Shown: in pieces, positions 4,730 to 11,926 of the stretch
Layout of the letters: each line of letters starts with the position of its first letter
How positions within the stretch are numbered: position 1 is the stretch's first letter
Assembly (NCBI GenBank): GCA_035463115.1
Contig: DATHTO010000095.1
Coordinates: 1 to 11,926, forward strand
Source of the DNA: BPGL01 sp035463115
GTDB taxonomy: Bacteria > Actinomycetota > UBA4738 > HRBIN12
Length of the DNA: 11,926 nucleotides
Direction of reading: 5' to 3'
Notes under the pieces: model-generated
Seen by the model: only the letters and a program-made list of their open reading frames with translations
What the model was told of the DNA's origin: nothing
Databases searched by the model: none
Made by a program: the position numbers and the translations under genes

Positions 4730-5662
4730 TCAGCCCGGCGCCACGCCTTCCGACGGCGGCCCGACACCGCCGAGCCGGTGCTTGCTCGTCCCCCGCGCCC
4801 GCCACGCCGCCACGATCGCGGTGCCGAGCCCGAACACCGACGCGAGTCCCCACGCGATGCCGTTCAGGACCGGCACCAGCCCGACGACAGCCACGATCGC
4901 CCATCCCGCGAGCGCCGCCGCGAGCCGCGAGCGGGGCGGCGGCAGCAGGGCCCTTCCGATGCCGACCGCTGCGGCGGCGAGACCCAGCAGGAAGACGAGA
5001 CCGAGGCCGAGCAGGAGCGCGAGTCCGAGCGGCAGACCGACGATCGAGGCGGCGAGCGCGACCGCGACGACGGGCGTCAGCACGCCGACCGCGGTCCCCC
5101 ACGCCGCCGACGCGAACGGCGCCGTCCTCGTCGCGACAGCCAGCCGTTCGACGCCGCGCGGCGCCAACAGGACGAGCACGCCGACGAGGACGAGCACGGA
5201 GACCGCCATCGCGATCGACACGAGCAGCCCGCCGAGCGCACCGATCGGGCCTGCGAGCGTCACCCGGAGGCCTTCCCGCACCTCTCCCGCGACCGTCGCG
5301 CCGTCGGCCAGCTCGACGGGATCGCGCGCGAGGACGCTGCCGGCGACCTGTGCCGTTCCGCGCAGGACCACCGGTCCGTCGAGCGCAACGACGTCGCCGG
5401 TCACCTGTCCCGCGATCGTCGCCGGCCCGTCGACGACGATCACGTCGCCGTCGACCACGCCGAGGACGACCGCGCTCCCGGTGATCACGACGACCTCACC
5501 GACCGTCCTCCCTCGCGGCACGAGCAGGTCACCTGAGAGGACGACCTGCGGCCGCGGGTCGTCGTCGACGGGCTGAGCAGATGCGGTGCCGACCCCGGCG
5601 ATGACGCCCAGCGCCGCGGTCGCGACGAGCCACAGCACACGCCGACGGACCATCGGCGGCAT
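4730..5662 (-). CDS. Exported polymer-forming (bactofilin-like) multi-pass membrane protein
   Basis: The 310-residue protein has three parts. Residues 1-29 are a signal peptide (MVRRRV, hydrophobic core LWLVATAALGVIAG, cleavage probably after TASA). Residues about 38-128 are short strand repeats of alternating V/I and G (VLSGDLLV, GEVVVITGSAVVLGVVDGDV, VTGDVVALDGPVVLRGTAQV). This is the regular pattern of bactofilin/polymer-forming beta-helix domains. Residues about 140-287 form four or five membrane segments (140-167, about 188-212, 212-237, 248-272, 270-287). A short Gly/Pro-rich tail ends the protein. The beta-helix would lie outside the membrane, unlike cytoplasmic bactofilins. No catalytic motif is visible; a scaffolding or envelope role is inference only. 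ATG 5662 and a second ATG three codons on are both possible starts, and no ribosome site is clear. Confidence 0.68.
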   Translation of the reverse strand: MPPMVRRRVLWLVATAALGVIAGVGTASAQPVDDDPRPQVVLSGDLLVPRGRTVGEVVVITGSAVVLGVVDGDVIVVDGPATIAGQVTGDVVALDGPVVLRGTAQVAGSVLARDPVELADGATVAGEVREGLRVTLAGPIGALGGLLVSIAMAVSVLVLVGVLVLLAPRGVERLAVATRTAPFASAAWGTAVGVLTPVVAVALAASIVGLPLGLALLLGLGLVFLLGLAAAAVGIGRALLPPPRSRLAAALAGWAIVAVVGLVPVLNGIAWGLASVFGLGTAIVAAWRARGTSKHRLGGVGPPSEGVAPG

Positions 5663-5754
5663 CGTAGCGGCGGCGGCGTGGCCTCCGACGCCGTGCCGCC
5701 CACGGATCGTCGCTCCGGATAGCCTGGTCGGACCACAGAGGGAGGAGAACCCCG
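5663..5754. promoter_or_regulatory. Divergent intergenic region
   Basis: These 92 nt separate the - strand membrane-protein gene from the + strand khtT-like gene, so promoters for both must be here or overlap the coding ends. A TAGCCT at 5720-5725 could be a -10 element for the + strand unit, but I see no matching -35. A c-di-AMP riboswitch, which some bacteria use ahead of potassium-transport genes, is not apparent and would hardly fit. Confidence 0.4.
5741..5747 (+). promoter_or_regulatory. Shine-Dalgarno GGAGGAG for the khtT-like gene
   Basis: GGAGGAG lies 7 nt before ATG 5755 and fixes that start. Confidence 0.8.
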
Positions 5755-6240
5755 ATGGTCGACGTCGACCAACTCCGGCTCCCGGGCGTCGGGATCCGGT
5801 ACGAGTTCACGGCACGCTCGGGGCAGCGGATCGGCGTGGTCGCGCACCGGAGCGGACGCCGCGAGGTCTTCGTGGCGGACCGGCACGACCCCGACTCGTT
5901 CAACGAGGTCTTCGAGCTCACCGACGACGAGAGCGGAACGTTCGCCGAGCTGCTGGGCGGCGCCCGCGTGGCGCGGGAGCTGAGCTCGCTGCAGCAGTCC
6001 GTCGAAGGCCTCGCGATCGATTGGCTCCCCGTCGACGGTGACTCCCCCTACGTCGGCCGCACGATCGGTGACACCCAGACGCGGACCCGCACCGGCGTGT
6101 CGATCGTCGCGGTGATGCGGGGCGACGAAGCGGTCCCCGCGCCGGGGCCCGACTTCGTCCTGCGGGCCGACGACGTCGTCGTGGTCGTCGGGCAGCCTCG
6201 AGGCATCGAAGGGGTCGTCGAGCTCCTGCACGCCGGCTGA
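5755..6240 (+). CDS. khtT: KhtT-like regulatory subunit of a cation/proton antiporter (TrkA-C/RCK_C domain)
   Basis: The 161-residue protein has an N-terminal alpha/beta domain (about 1-72, LPGVGIRYEFTARSGQRIGV, FELTDDESGTFAELLGG). It is followed by a C-terminal RCK_C/TrkA-C ligand-binding domain (about 80-160, SPYVGRTIGDTQTRTRTGVS, PDFVLRADDVVVVVG, IEGVVELL). This is the layout and size of KhtT, the cytoplasmic gating subunit that controls the KhtU antiporter in Bacillus subtilis, where the RCK_C domain binds c-di-AMP. The partner gene starts 3 nt downstream, which supports the pairing. Binding of c-di-AMP here is inference from the family. The TGA is followed by one codon and the next ATG, so the two are very likely translationally coupled. 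Confidence 0.88.
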   Translation: MVDVDQLRLPGVGIRYEFTARSGQRIGVVAHRSGRREVFVADRHDPDSFNEVFELTDDESGTFAELLGGARVARELSSLQQSVEGLAIDWLPVDGDSPYVGRTIGDTQTRTRTGVSIVAVMRGDEAVPAPGPDFVLRADDVVVVVGQPRGIEGVVELLHAG

Positions 6241-6243
6241 CGG

Positions 6244-7437
6244 ATGACGGACACGCCGCTCATCGAGCTCGGCGCGGTCCTCATCGTGCTCGCGTTGCTC
6301 GCCAGGATCGCCTCGCGCGTCGGCATCCCCGCGATCCCGCTGTACTTGCTCGCCGGCCTCACCGTCGGTGAGGGAGGGATCGTTCCGCTGGGCACGACGT
6401 CGGACTTCGCGCGGACGGGCGCCGAGATCGGCGTCGTGCTCCTGCTCTTCACGCTCGGCCTCGAGTACACGGCCGAGGACCTCTTCTCGACGATGCGGAC
6501 CTCGCTACCCGCGGGCGTGCTGAACTTCGCGCTCAGCTTCGGGCCCGGGCTCGCCGCGGGCTTCCTCCTCGGGTGGGGAACGATCCCCGCCCTGTTCCTC
6601 GGCGGCATCACGTTCGTCACGTCGACGAGCGTCGTGGCGAAGATCGTGAACGACCTCGGCTGGACGGGGAACCGCGAGATCCCGCTCGTGCTCTCGATCT
6701 CGATCACCGAGGACCTGACGATGACCCTCTACCTGCCGCTGCTCACGGCGCTCGTGGTCGGCGGCGTGAGCCTCGCCGGCCTCGGAACCGCGCTCGCCGC
6801 GATCGCCGGCGTCGTCGTGATCCTGTTCCTCGCGCTCCGGTTCGAGGAGCAGATCAGCCGGATCCTCTTCACCCGCAACGAAGAGGCGCTTCTCCTGAGC
6901 ATCCTCGGCATCGTGATCCTCGCCGCCGGCGTCGCCGAGGCCGGGAGCGTGTCGGCCGCCGTCGGAGCGCTCCTGGCCGGCATCGTCCTCTCGGGCCCGG
7001 CCGCCCAAGGCGCGCGCGACCTACTCCCTCCCCTGCGGAACCTCTTCGCCGCGTTCTTCTTCTTCTTCGTGGGGCTCGAGGTCGATCCGAGCTCGATCGC
7101 GGCGGCGCTCGCGCCGGCCGTGGTCCTCGCCGTCGTCGGGATCGCCGGGAAGGTCGTCGTCGGCTGGTGGGCCGCGCGCGGCGCCGGCATGGGCCCCCGC
7201 GCCCGGGCACGGGCGAGCGCGCTGTTGATCCCGCGCGGCGAGTTCTCGATCGCGCTCGCCGGCATCTCGGTGTCGGCGGGGATCGAGCCGCGCGTCGCCT
7301 CGCTCGCGGTCGCGTACGTGTTCATCCTCGCGGTCGCCGCGCCGATCGCCGCCCGCCTGGCCGTGCCGCTCGCGGATCGCCTGTCGGGGCGCGGCCGGGA
7401 GCCGTCGGGACCCACCCATGTCGGTGGTCCGCGGTAG
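6244..7437 (+). CDS. khtU: KhtU-like CPA2-family monovalent cation/proton antiporter
   Basis: The 397-residue, strongly hydrophobic protein has about 12 membrane segments, the size of the membrane domain of KefB/KefC/KhtU-type transporters, with no attached RCK domain. The family marks are GITFVTSTSVVAK (121-133), the ion-binding helix SITEDLT with E156-D157, FFFFFVGLEVD (271-281), and PRGEFS at 330-335. It would exchange K+ or Na+ for H+ across the inner membrane, under control of the KhtT-like subunit encoded just upstream. Motifs alone do not settle the ion. The FFFFF is encoded by five TTC codons in a row (7054-7068). A 16-residue Gly/Pro/Arg tail follows the last segment. The start at 6244 is the first ATG after the khtT stop. 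Confidence 0.9.
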   Translation: MTDTPLIELGAVLIVLALLARIASRVGIPAIPLYLLAGLTVGEGGIVPLGTTSDFARTGAEIGVVLLLFTLGLEYTAEDLFSTMRTSLPAGVLNFALSFGPGLAAGFLLGWGTIPALFLGGITFVTSTSVVAKIVNDLGWTGNREIPLVLSISITEDLTMTLYLPLLTALVVGGVSLAGLGTALAAIAGVVVILFLALRFEEQISRILFTRNEEALLLSILGIVILAAGVAEAGSVSAAVGALLAGIVLSGPAAQGARDLLPPLRNLFAAFFFFFVGLEVDPSSIAAALAPAVVLAVVGIAGKVVVGWWAARGAGMGPRARARASALLIPRGEFSIALAGISVSAGIEPRVASLAVAYVFILAVAAPIAARLAVPLADRLSGRGREPSGPTHVGGPR

Positions 7438-7446
7438 CGTTCCCCG

Positions 7447-10400
7447 GTGAGCCTCCGGGCCTTCTCCCCTGCCGTCCGCGCCTGGTTCGAGGCTTCCTTC
7501 GATGCGCCCACGAAGGCCCAGACGCGAGGCTGGAAGGCGATCGCCGACGGCGATCACACCCTGATCCTGGCCCCGACGGGTTCCGGCAAGACGCTCGCCG
7601 CGTGCCTGTGGGCGATCGACCGGCTGTCGGCGACGCCGCCCGTCGAGCGCGAGCGCCGCACACGGGTCCTGTACGTGTCGCCGCTCCGCGCCCTGGCCGT
7701 CGACGTCGAGAAGAACCTGCGCGCGCCGCTGATGGGCATCCAGCACGCCGCCGAGCGGATCGACGCGCCGATCGCGCACGTTCCGGTGGTCGGCGTCCGG
7801 ACCGGCGACACCGACGCGCGGGAGCGGCGCCGGCTGCTGCGCGAGCCGCCCGACATCCTCATCACCACCCCCGAGTCGCTCTACCTGATGCTGACGTCGT
7901 CGGCGCGCGAGACGCTCCGTGGCGTCGACACCGTGATCGTCGACGAGATCCACGCGATGGCCGCCACGAAGCGTGGCGCGCATCTGATGCTGTCGCTCGA
8001 GCGACTCGAAGAGCTCGTCGACGCCCCGTTCCAGCGGATCGCACTGTCGGCGACGCAGCGCCCGCTCGACGAGATCGCGCGGTTCCTCGGCGGGTACGAG
8101 GGGCCGTCGCGGGCGCGCGAGGTGACGATCGTCGACGCCGGCCACCGCAAGCCGCTCGACCTGCAGGTCGTCGTGCCGGTCGAAGACATGGCGGAGCTCG
8201 GACAGCAGCTCGACGTTCCGCAGGACGGCGACGGGTACGCCGCGGCCGGGCCCGGCCCGCGGGCGTCGATCTGGCCGGCGATCCATCCGGTGCTGCTCGA
8301 CCTGATCCGCGAGCACCGCTCGACGATCGTGTTCGTCAACAACCGGCGCACGGCCGAGCGGCTCGCGAACCGCCTGAACGAGCTCGCCGAGGAGGAGCTC
8401 GTGCGGTCGCACCACGGTTCGGTCGCGCGGGAGCAGCGGCTCGAGGTCGAGGACGCCCTCAAGGCCGGAACCCTCCGCGCGATCGTCGCGACGTCGTCGC
8501 TCGAGCTCGGCATCGACATGGGCGCGGTCGACCTCGTCGTGCAGGTCGAGTCCCCCCCGTCGGTCGCGAACGGGCTCCAGCGGATCGGCCGCGCCGGCCA
8601 CCAGGTCGGCGAGCCGAGCAAGGGGCGGATCCTTCCGAAGTGGCGCGGCGACCTGCTCGAGTCGGCGGTCGTCGCCGAGCGGATGCTGAAGGCCGAGATC
8701 GAGTCGACCCGCTACCCGCGGAACCCCCTCGACGTGCTCGCGCAGCAGCTCGTCGCGATGTGCGCGGTCGACGAGTGGCACGTCGACGACCTCGCCGCGG
8801 CCGTCCGGCGAAGCGCGAACTTCGCCGACCTCTCCGACGACGTCTTCACCGCCGTGCTCGACCTGCTCGCCGGGCGGTACCCCAGCGATGGGTTCGCCGA
8901 GCTTCGGCCGCGCCTCGTCTGGGACCGCGCGAACGGCGTCGTGCGCGCGCGCGAGAGCGCGGGCCGGCTCGCGATCGTCAGCGGCGGCACGATCCCCGAC
9001 CGCGGCCTCTTCGGCGTCTTCACGACCGACGGCACGCGCGTCGGCGAGCTCGACGAGGAGATGGTCTACGAGTCGCGGTCGGGCGAGGTCTTCCTGCTCG
9101 GCGCGTCGAGCTGGCGGATCGAGCAGATCACGCGCGACCGCGTCGTCGTGACGCCCGCGCCGGGCGAGCCGGGCAAGCTGCCGTTCTGGAAGGCGCCCGG
9201 CCCCGGCCGGCCCCTCGAGCTCGGCCGCGCGATCGGTCGGTTCACGCGCGAGGTGCGCGGCAAGAAGCGTGACGAGGCGCTCGCTCGCTTGCGCGACGAC
9301 ATCGGCCTCGACGTGTGGGCCGCCGACAATCTGGTCAACTACCTTGACGAACAAGCCGAGGCCACCGGATCGGTGCCCGACGACCGCACGATCGTGGTCG
9401 AGCGGTTCCGCGACGAGATCGGCGACTGGCGCGTCTGCATCCTGTCGCCGTTCGGATCGCAGGTGCACGCGCCGTGGGCGCTCGCGATCGAGGCGCGTCT
9501 GCAGGACCGGCTCGGGCCGGGAGCGCAGGTGCTGTGGTCCGACGACGGCATCGTCGTGCGCCTGCCCGAGGCCGTCGACCGCGTTCCGACCGAGGATCTG
9601 CTGTTCGACCCCGACGAGATCGAGGACGAGGTCGTGCGGTCGCTCCCGGCGACGGCCCTGTTCGCGAGCGTCTTCCGAGAGGTGTCGGCGCGGGCGCTGC
9701 TGCTGCCGCGGCGCCGGCCCGGCCAGCGCACGCCGCTCTGGCAGCAACGGCAGCGTGCGGCCGACCTGCTGATCGAGGCGGCGAAGCATCCCGACTTCCC
9801 GATGCTGCTCGAGGCGACGCGCGAGTGCCTGCGGGACGTGTTCGACGTGCCGGCGCTCCGCGAGGTGATGGAGGACCTGCGCGCGCGCCGCACCCGCCTC
9901 GTGACCGTCGAGACCGAGAAGGCGTCGCCGTTCGCGCAGTCGCTGCTGTTCCGGTGGATCGCCGTCTACATGTACGAGGGCGACGCGCCGCTCGCGGAAC
10001 GACGCGCCGCCGCGCTCGCGCTCGACCGCGACCTGCTGCGCGAGCTGCTCGGCGCCGAGGAGCTCCGCGAGCTGCTCGACCCGCGCGCGATCGAGGAGAT
10101 CGAGCTCCAGCTGCAACGGCTCGCGTCGGGCCGGCAGGCGCGCACCGCCGACGGCGTCCACGACCTGCTGCGCGACCTCGGGCCGCTCACCGACGGCGAG
10201 GTCGCCGCGCGGGTCGAGCCGTCGTCGGCCGCCGTCGCGTTCGTCGAACGACTCGTGGGCGAGAGCCGCGCGATCCGCGTGAAGGTGGCCGGTGACGATG
10301 TCGTCGCGGCGGCCGACGACGCCGGCGTGCTGCGCGACGCGCTCGGCGTGTCGGTCCCCCGAGGGCTCCCCGGCGTCTTCACCGATCCGGTGGAGCGACC

Positions 10401-11862
10401 GCTCGAGCGGCTCGTCGCCCGCTACGCGCGCACGCACGGTCCGTTCACGATCGCCGAGGCGTCGGCGCGCCTCGGCGCCGGCGCCGACCGCGTCCGCGCC
10501 GCCCTCGAGGCCCTCGCGTCCGACGGCCGCGTCGTGCACGGGGAGTTCCGACCGTCAGGCACCGAACGCGAGTGGTGCGACGTCGAGGTGCTCCGGCGGG
10601 TGCGGCGGGCGTCCCTCGCGGCGCTGCGGCGCGAGATCGAGCCGGTCGACGCGCCGACGTTCGCGCGGTTCCTCCCTGCGTGGCAGGGCGCCGATCGTCC
10701 GAGGGGCGGCGTCGACGCGCTGCCGGAGGCGATCGCGCGCCTCCAGGGAGCGTCGGTGCCGGCGTCGATCCTCGAGACCGACGTCCTGCCGGCGCGCGTG
10801 CGCGGGTTCCGGCCCGCCGACCTCGACGCGCTCGTCGCGAGCGGCGACGTCGTCTGGGTCGGCACCGGGCCGCTCGGCAACGACGACGGACGGATGACGC
10901 TGCTGTTCCGCGCCGAGGCGCCGTTCCTGGCGCCGCCGCCGCTCCCCGACGACGAGCGCCCTGCGGGACCGATCCACGACGCGATCCGCGAGCGGCTCCG
11001 CGAACGGGGCGCGTCGTTCTGGCCGGATCTCGTGCAGGCGGCCGGCACCGGCGACGAGCGGATCGTCCTCACGGCGCTGTGGGACCTCGTCTGGGCGGGC
11101 GAGGTGACGAACGACACGCTGGCCCCGCTGCGCGCGTACGTGGCGGGCACGACCCGTCGCCGCACGCGCGTCAGCTCGCGTCCCCGGCCGGGGCAGCTCC
11201 GCCGAGCCGGTCCGCCCGCCGCGGCGGGCCGCTGGTCGCTGGTCGAAGAGCTCCTCGAGCCCGCGCCCGGGGCGACCGAACGCTCGCACGCACGTGCCGC
11301 GCAGCTGCTCGACCGGCACGGCGTCGTGACGCGCGAAGGCGTGCTGGCCGAGAGCGCCGCCGGCGGCTTCGCCGCCGTCTATCCCGTGCTGAAGGCGATG
11401 GAGGAGGCCGGCAAGGTGCGGCGCGGCTACTTCGTGGCCGGCCTCGGCGCCGCGCAGTTCGCGCTCCCGGGAGCGGTCGACCGGCTCCGCGCGAGGCGAG
11501 ACGACGAGGTCGAGGACGTCGTGATCCTCGCGGCGGCCGATCCGGCGCAGCCTTACGGCGCGGCGCTGCCCTGGCCCGAGACCGCCGGGCGGCCCTCGCG
11601 GAGCACCGGCGCCTTCGTGATCCTGGTCGACGGCGCGCCGGCCGCCTTCGTCGAGCGGGGCGGCCGGACCCTCGCGACGTTCCCGGGAACCGGCGACCAC
11701 ATCTGGCCCGACGCCGTGGCGTCCCTCGTGAAGGACGGACGGCTGCGCCGCATCGAGCTCCGGCAGATCGACGGTTCGCCGGCGTCGGAACATCCGTCGG
11801 CCGATCGCCTCCGCGAGGTCGGGTTCGTCGACGGCTACCGCGGCCTCACCCTGCGCGGGTAG
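7447..11862 (+). CDS. lhr: Long-form Lhr ATP-dependent DNA/RNA helicase
   Basis: The 1471-residue protein is a full-length Lhr, close to the roughly 1500 residues of Mycobacterium Lhr. The N-terminal superfamily 2 core is complete. It has Q-motif-like FDAPTKAQTRGW (18-29), Walker A APTGSGKT (42-49), Ia YVSPLRALAVDVEKNL (76-91), TTPESL (140-145), Walker B DEIH (166-169), motif III SAT (201-203), IV IVFVNNRRTAERLANRL (294-310), V VATSSLELGIDMGAVD (347-362) and VI QRIGRAGH (378-385). Lhr-specific winged-helix and barrel domains follow to about residue 860, then the long C-terminal domain of long-form Lhr ending FVDGYRGLTLRG. Lhr translocates 3'-5' and unwinds RNA:DNA hybrids in the DNA-damage response. 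GTG 7447 is the first start after the khtU stop, which is in the same frame; no ribosome site is seen. The 9-nt gap suggests readthrough transcription. Confidence 0.97.
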   Translation: MSLRAFSPAVRAWFEASFDAPTKAQTRGWKAIADGDHTLILAPTGSGKTLAACLWAIDRLSATPPVERERRTRVLYVSPLRALAVDVEKNLRAPLMGIQHAAERIDAPIAHVPVVGVRTGDTDARERRRLLREPPDILITTPESLYLMLTSSARETLRGVDTVIVDEIHAMAATKRGAHLMLSLERLEELVDAPFQRIALSATQRPLDEIARFLGGYEGPSRAREVTIVDAGHRKPLDLQVVVPVEDMAELGQQLDVPQDGDGYAAAGPGPRASIWPAIHPVLLDLIREHRSTIVFVNNRRTAERLANRLNELAEEELVRSHHGSVAREQRLEVEDALKAGTLRAIVATSSLELGIDMGAVDLVVQVESPPSVANGLQRIGRAGHQVGEPSKGRILPKWRGDLLESAVVAERMLKAEIESTRYPRNPLDVLAQQLVAMCAVDEWHVDDLAAAVRRSANFADLSDDVFTAVLDLLAGRYPSDGFAELRPRLVWDRANGVVRARESAGRLAIVSGGTIPDRGLFGVFTTDGTRVGELDEEMVYESRSGEVFLLGASSWRIEQITRDRVVVTPAPGEPGKLPFWKAPGPGRPLELGRAIGRFTREVRGKKRDEALARLRDDIGLDVWAADNLVNYLDEQAEATGSVPDDRTIVVERFRDEIGDWRVCILSPFGSQVHAPWALAIEARLQDRLGPGAQVLWSDDGIVVRLPEAVDRVPTEDLLFDPDEIEDEVVRSLPATALFASVFREVSARALLLPRRRPGQRTPLWQQRQRAADLLIEAAKHPDFPMLLEATRECLRDVFDVPALREVMEDLRARRTRLVTVETEKASPFAQSLLFRWIAVYMYEGDAPLAERRAAALALDRDLLRELLGAEELRELLDPRAIEEIELQLQRLASGRQARTADGVHDLLRDLGPLTDGEVAARVEPSSAAVAFVERLVGESRAIRVKVAGDDVVAAADDAGVLRDALGVSVPRGLPGVFTDPVERPLERLVARYARTHGPFTIAEASARLGAGADRVRAALEALASDGRVVHGEFRPSGTEREWCDVEVLRRVRRASLAALRREIEPVDAPTFARFLPAWQGADRPRGGVDALPEAIARLQGASVPASILETDVLPARVRGFRPADLDALVASGDVVWVGTGPLGNDDGRMTLLFRAEAPFLAPPPLPDDERPAGPIHDAIRERLRERGASFWPDLVQAAGTGDERIVLTALWDLVWAGEVTNDTLAPLRAYVAGTTRRRTRVSSRPRPGQLRRAGPPAAAGRWSLVEELLEPAPGATERSHARAAQLLDRHGVVTREGVLAESAAGGFAAVYPVLKAMEEAGKVRRGYFVAGLGAAQFALPGAVDRLRARRDDEVEDVVILAAADPAQPYGAALPWPETAGRPSRSTGAFVILVDGAPAAFVERGGRTLATFPGTGDHIWPDAVASLVKDGRLRRIELRQIDGSPASEHPSADRLREVGFVDGYRGLTLRG

Positions 11863-11926
11863 CCCGGCCACCGACGCACGCACGGGTTCCGTCTCGGAAC
11901 GGCACACCGCACGGCGGTTCCGATCC
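11863..11926. other. Right-edge spacer after lhr
   Basis: This stretch holds a small perfect inverted repeat, GTTCC-GTCTC-GGAAC (11885-11899), but no T-run, so I do not call it a terminator. In many actinobacteria lhr is followed by a DNA glycosylase gene (nei2). That gene, if present, would begin beyond the window. Confidence 0.35.

Noticed and set aside
4428..5576. Long + strand frames across 4428-5576
   Set aside because: They are Arg/Ser/Pro/Thr-rich shadows opposite the zinc-ribbon and membrane-protein genes, which have clear motifs, a signal peptide and membrane segments.
7054..7068. Five tandem TTC codons as a possible phase-variation tract
   Set aside because: It is a three-base repeat, so slippage would only add or drop a Phe in a conserved Phe-rich helix and would not switch the gene off.
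6573..9272. An 899-codon + strand frame overlapping khtU and lhr
   Set aside because: It is extremely Arg/Pro/Asp-rich with no recognisable domain and sits out of frame with two solid genes.
7021..10539. A 1172-codon open frame on the - strand opposite khtU and lhr
   Set aside because: It lies antisense to clearly recognised helicase motifs and its translation is a low-complexity mix of Arg, Asp, Glu, Ala and Gly, the usual mirror of GC-rich coding DNA.
11885..11899. Inverted repeat after lhr as a terminator
   Set aside because: The stem is only 5 bp and no T-run follows.

Overview
The window looks like a piece of a high-GC bacterial chromosome, most likely actinobacterial. The grounds are strongly GC-biased third codon positions from about 4.4 kb onward, frequent GTG/TTG starts, a tRNA gene without an encoded CCA tail, a full-length (about 1.47 kb codon) Lhr helicase, and a KhtT/KhtU-type antiporter pair. 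This placement is inference; there is no rRNA or other marker gene.

The window has two parts. Positions 1 to about 4350 are an accessory patchwork of short genes, nearly all on the + strand, with less GC-biased codon use. They are a tautomerase-like protein, a GNAT acetyltransferase broken by two frameshifts, a VOC/glyoxalase-fold protein, the 3' remnant of a second GNAT, an intact third GNAT, a small unknown ORF, a one-pass membrane protein, a class I SAM methyltransferase and several unknown or mixed-frame ORFs. Positions 4351-11862 are a tidy, core-like block. On the - strand lie a putative polymer-forming (bactofilin-like) membrane protein, a double zinc-ribbon protein and tRNA-Val(UAC). 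Divergent from them on the + strand lie khtT-like and khtU-like genes and lhr, in a tight array with gaps of 3 and 9 nt.

The 3' end of the tRNA gene faces the accessory part. That geometry is expected if the tRNA served as an integration site, but no integrase or repeated tRNA end is visible. Frameshifts and truncations occur only in the accessory part, while about 7.4 kb of adjacent sequence is free of them. This favours real gene decay over random sequencing error. The KhtT-like protein would gate the KhtU-like cation/proton antiporter. Lhr is a DNA-repair helicase that seems to share their transcript without an obvious functional link. I found no convincing new multi-gene system. The items most worth a second look are the twice-frameshifted GNAT, the stop codon placed inside the tRNA, and the bactofilin-like membrane protein.
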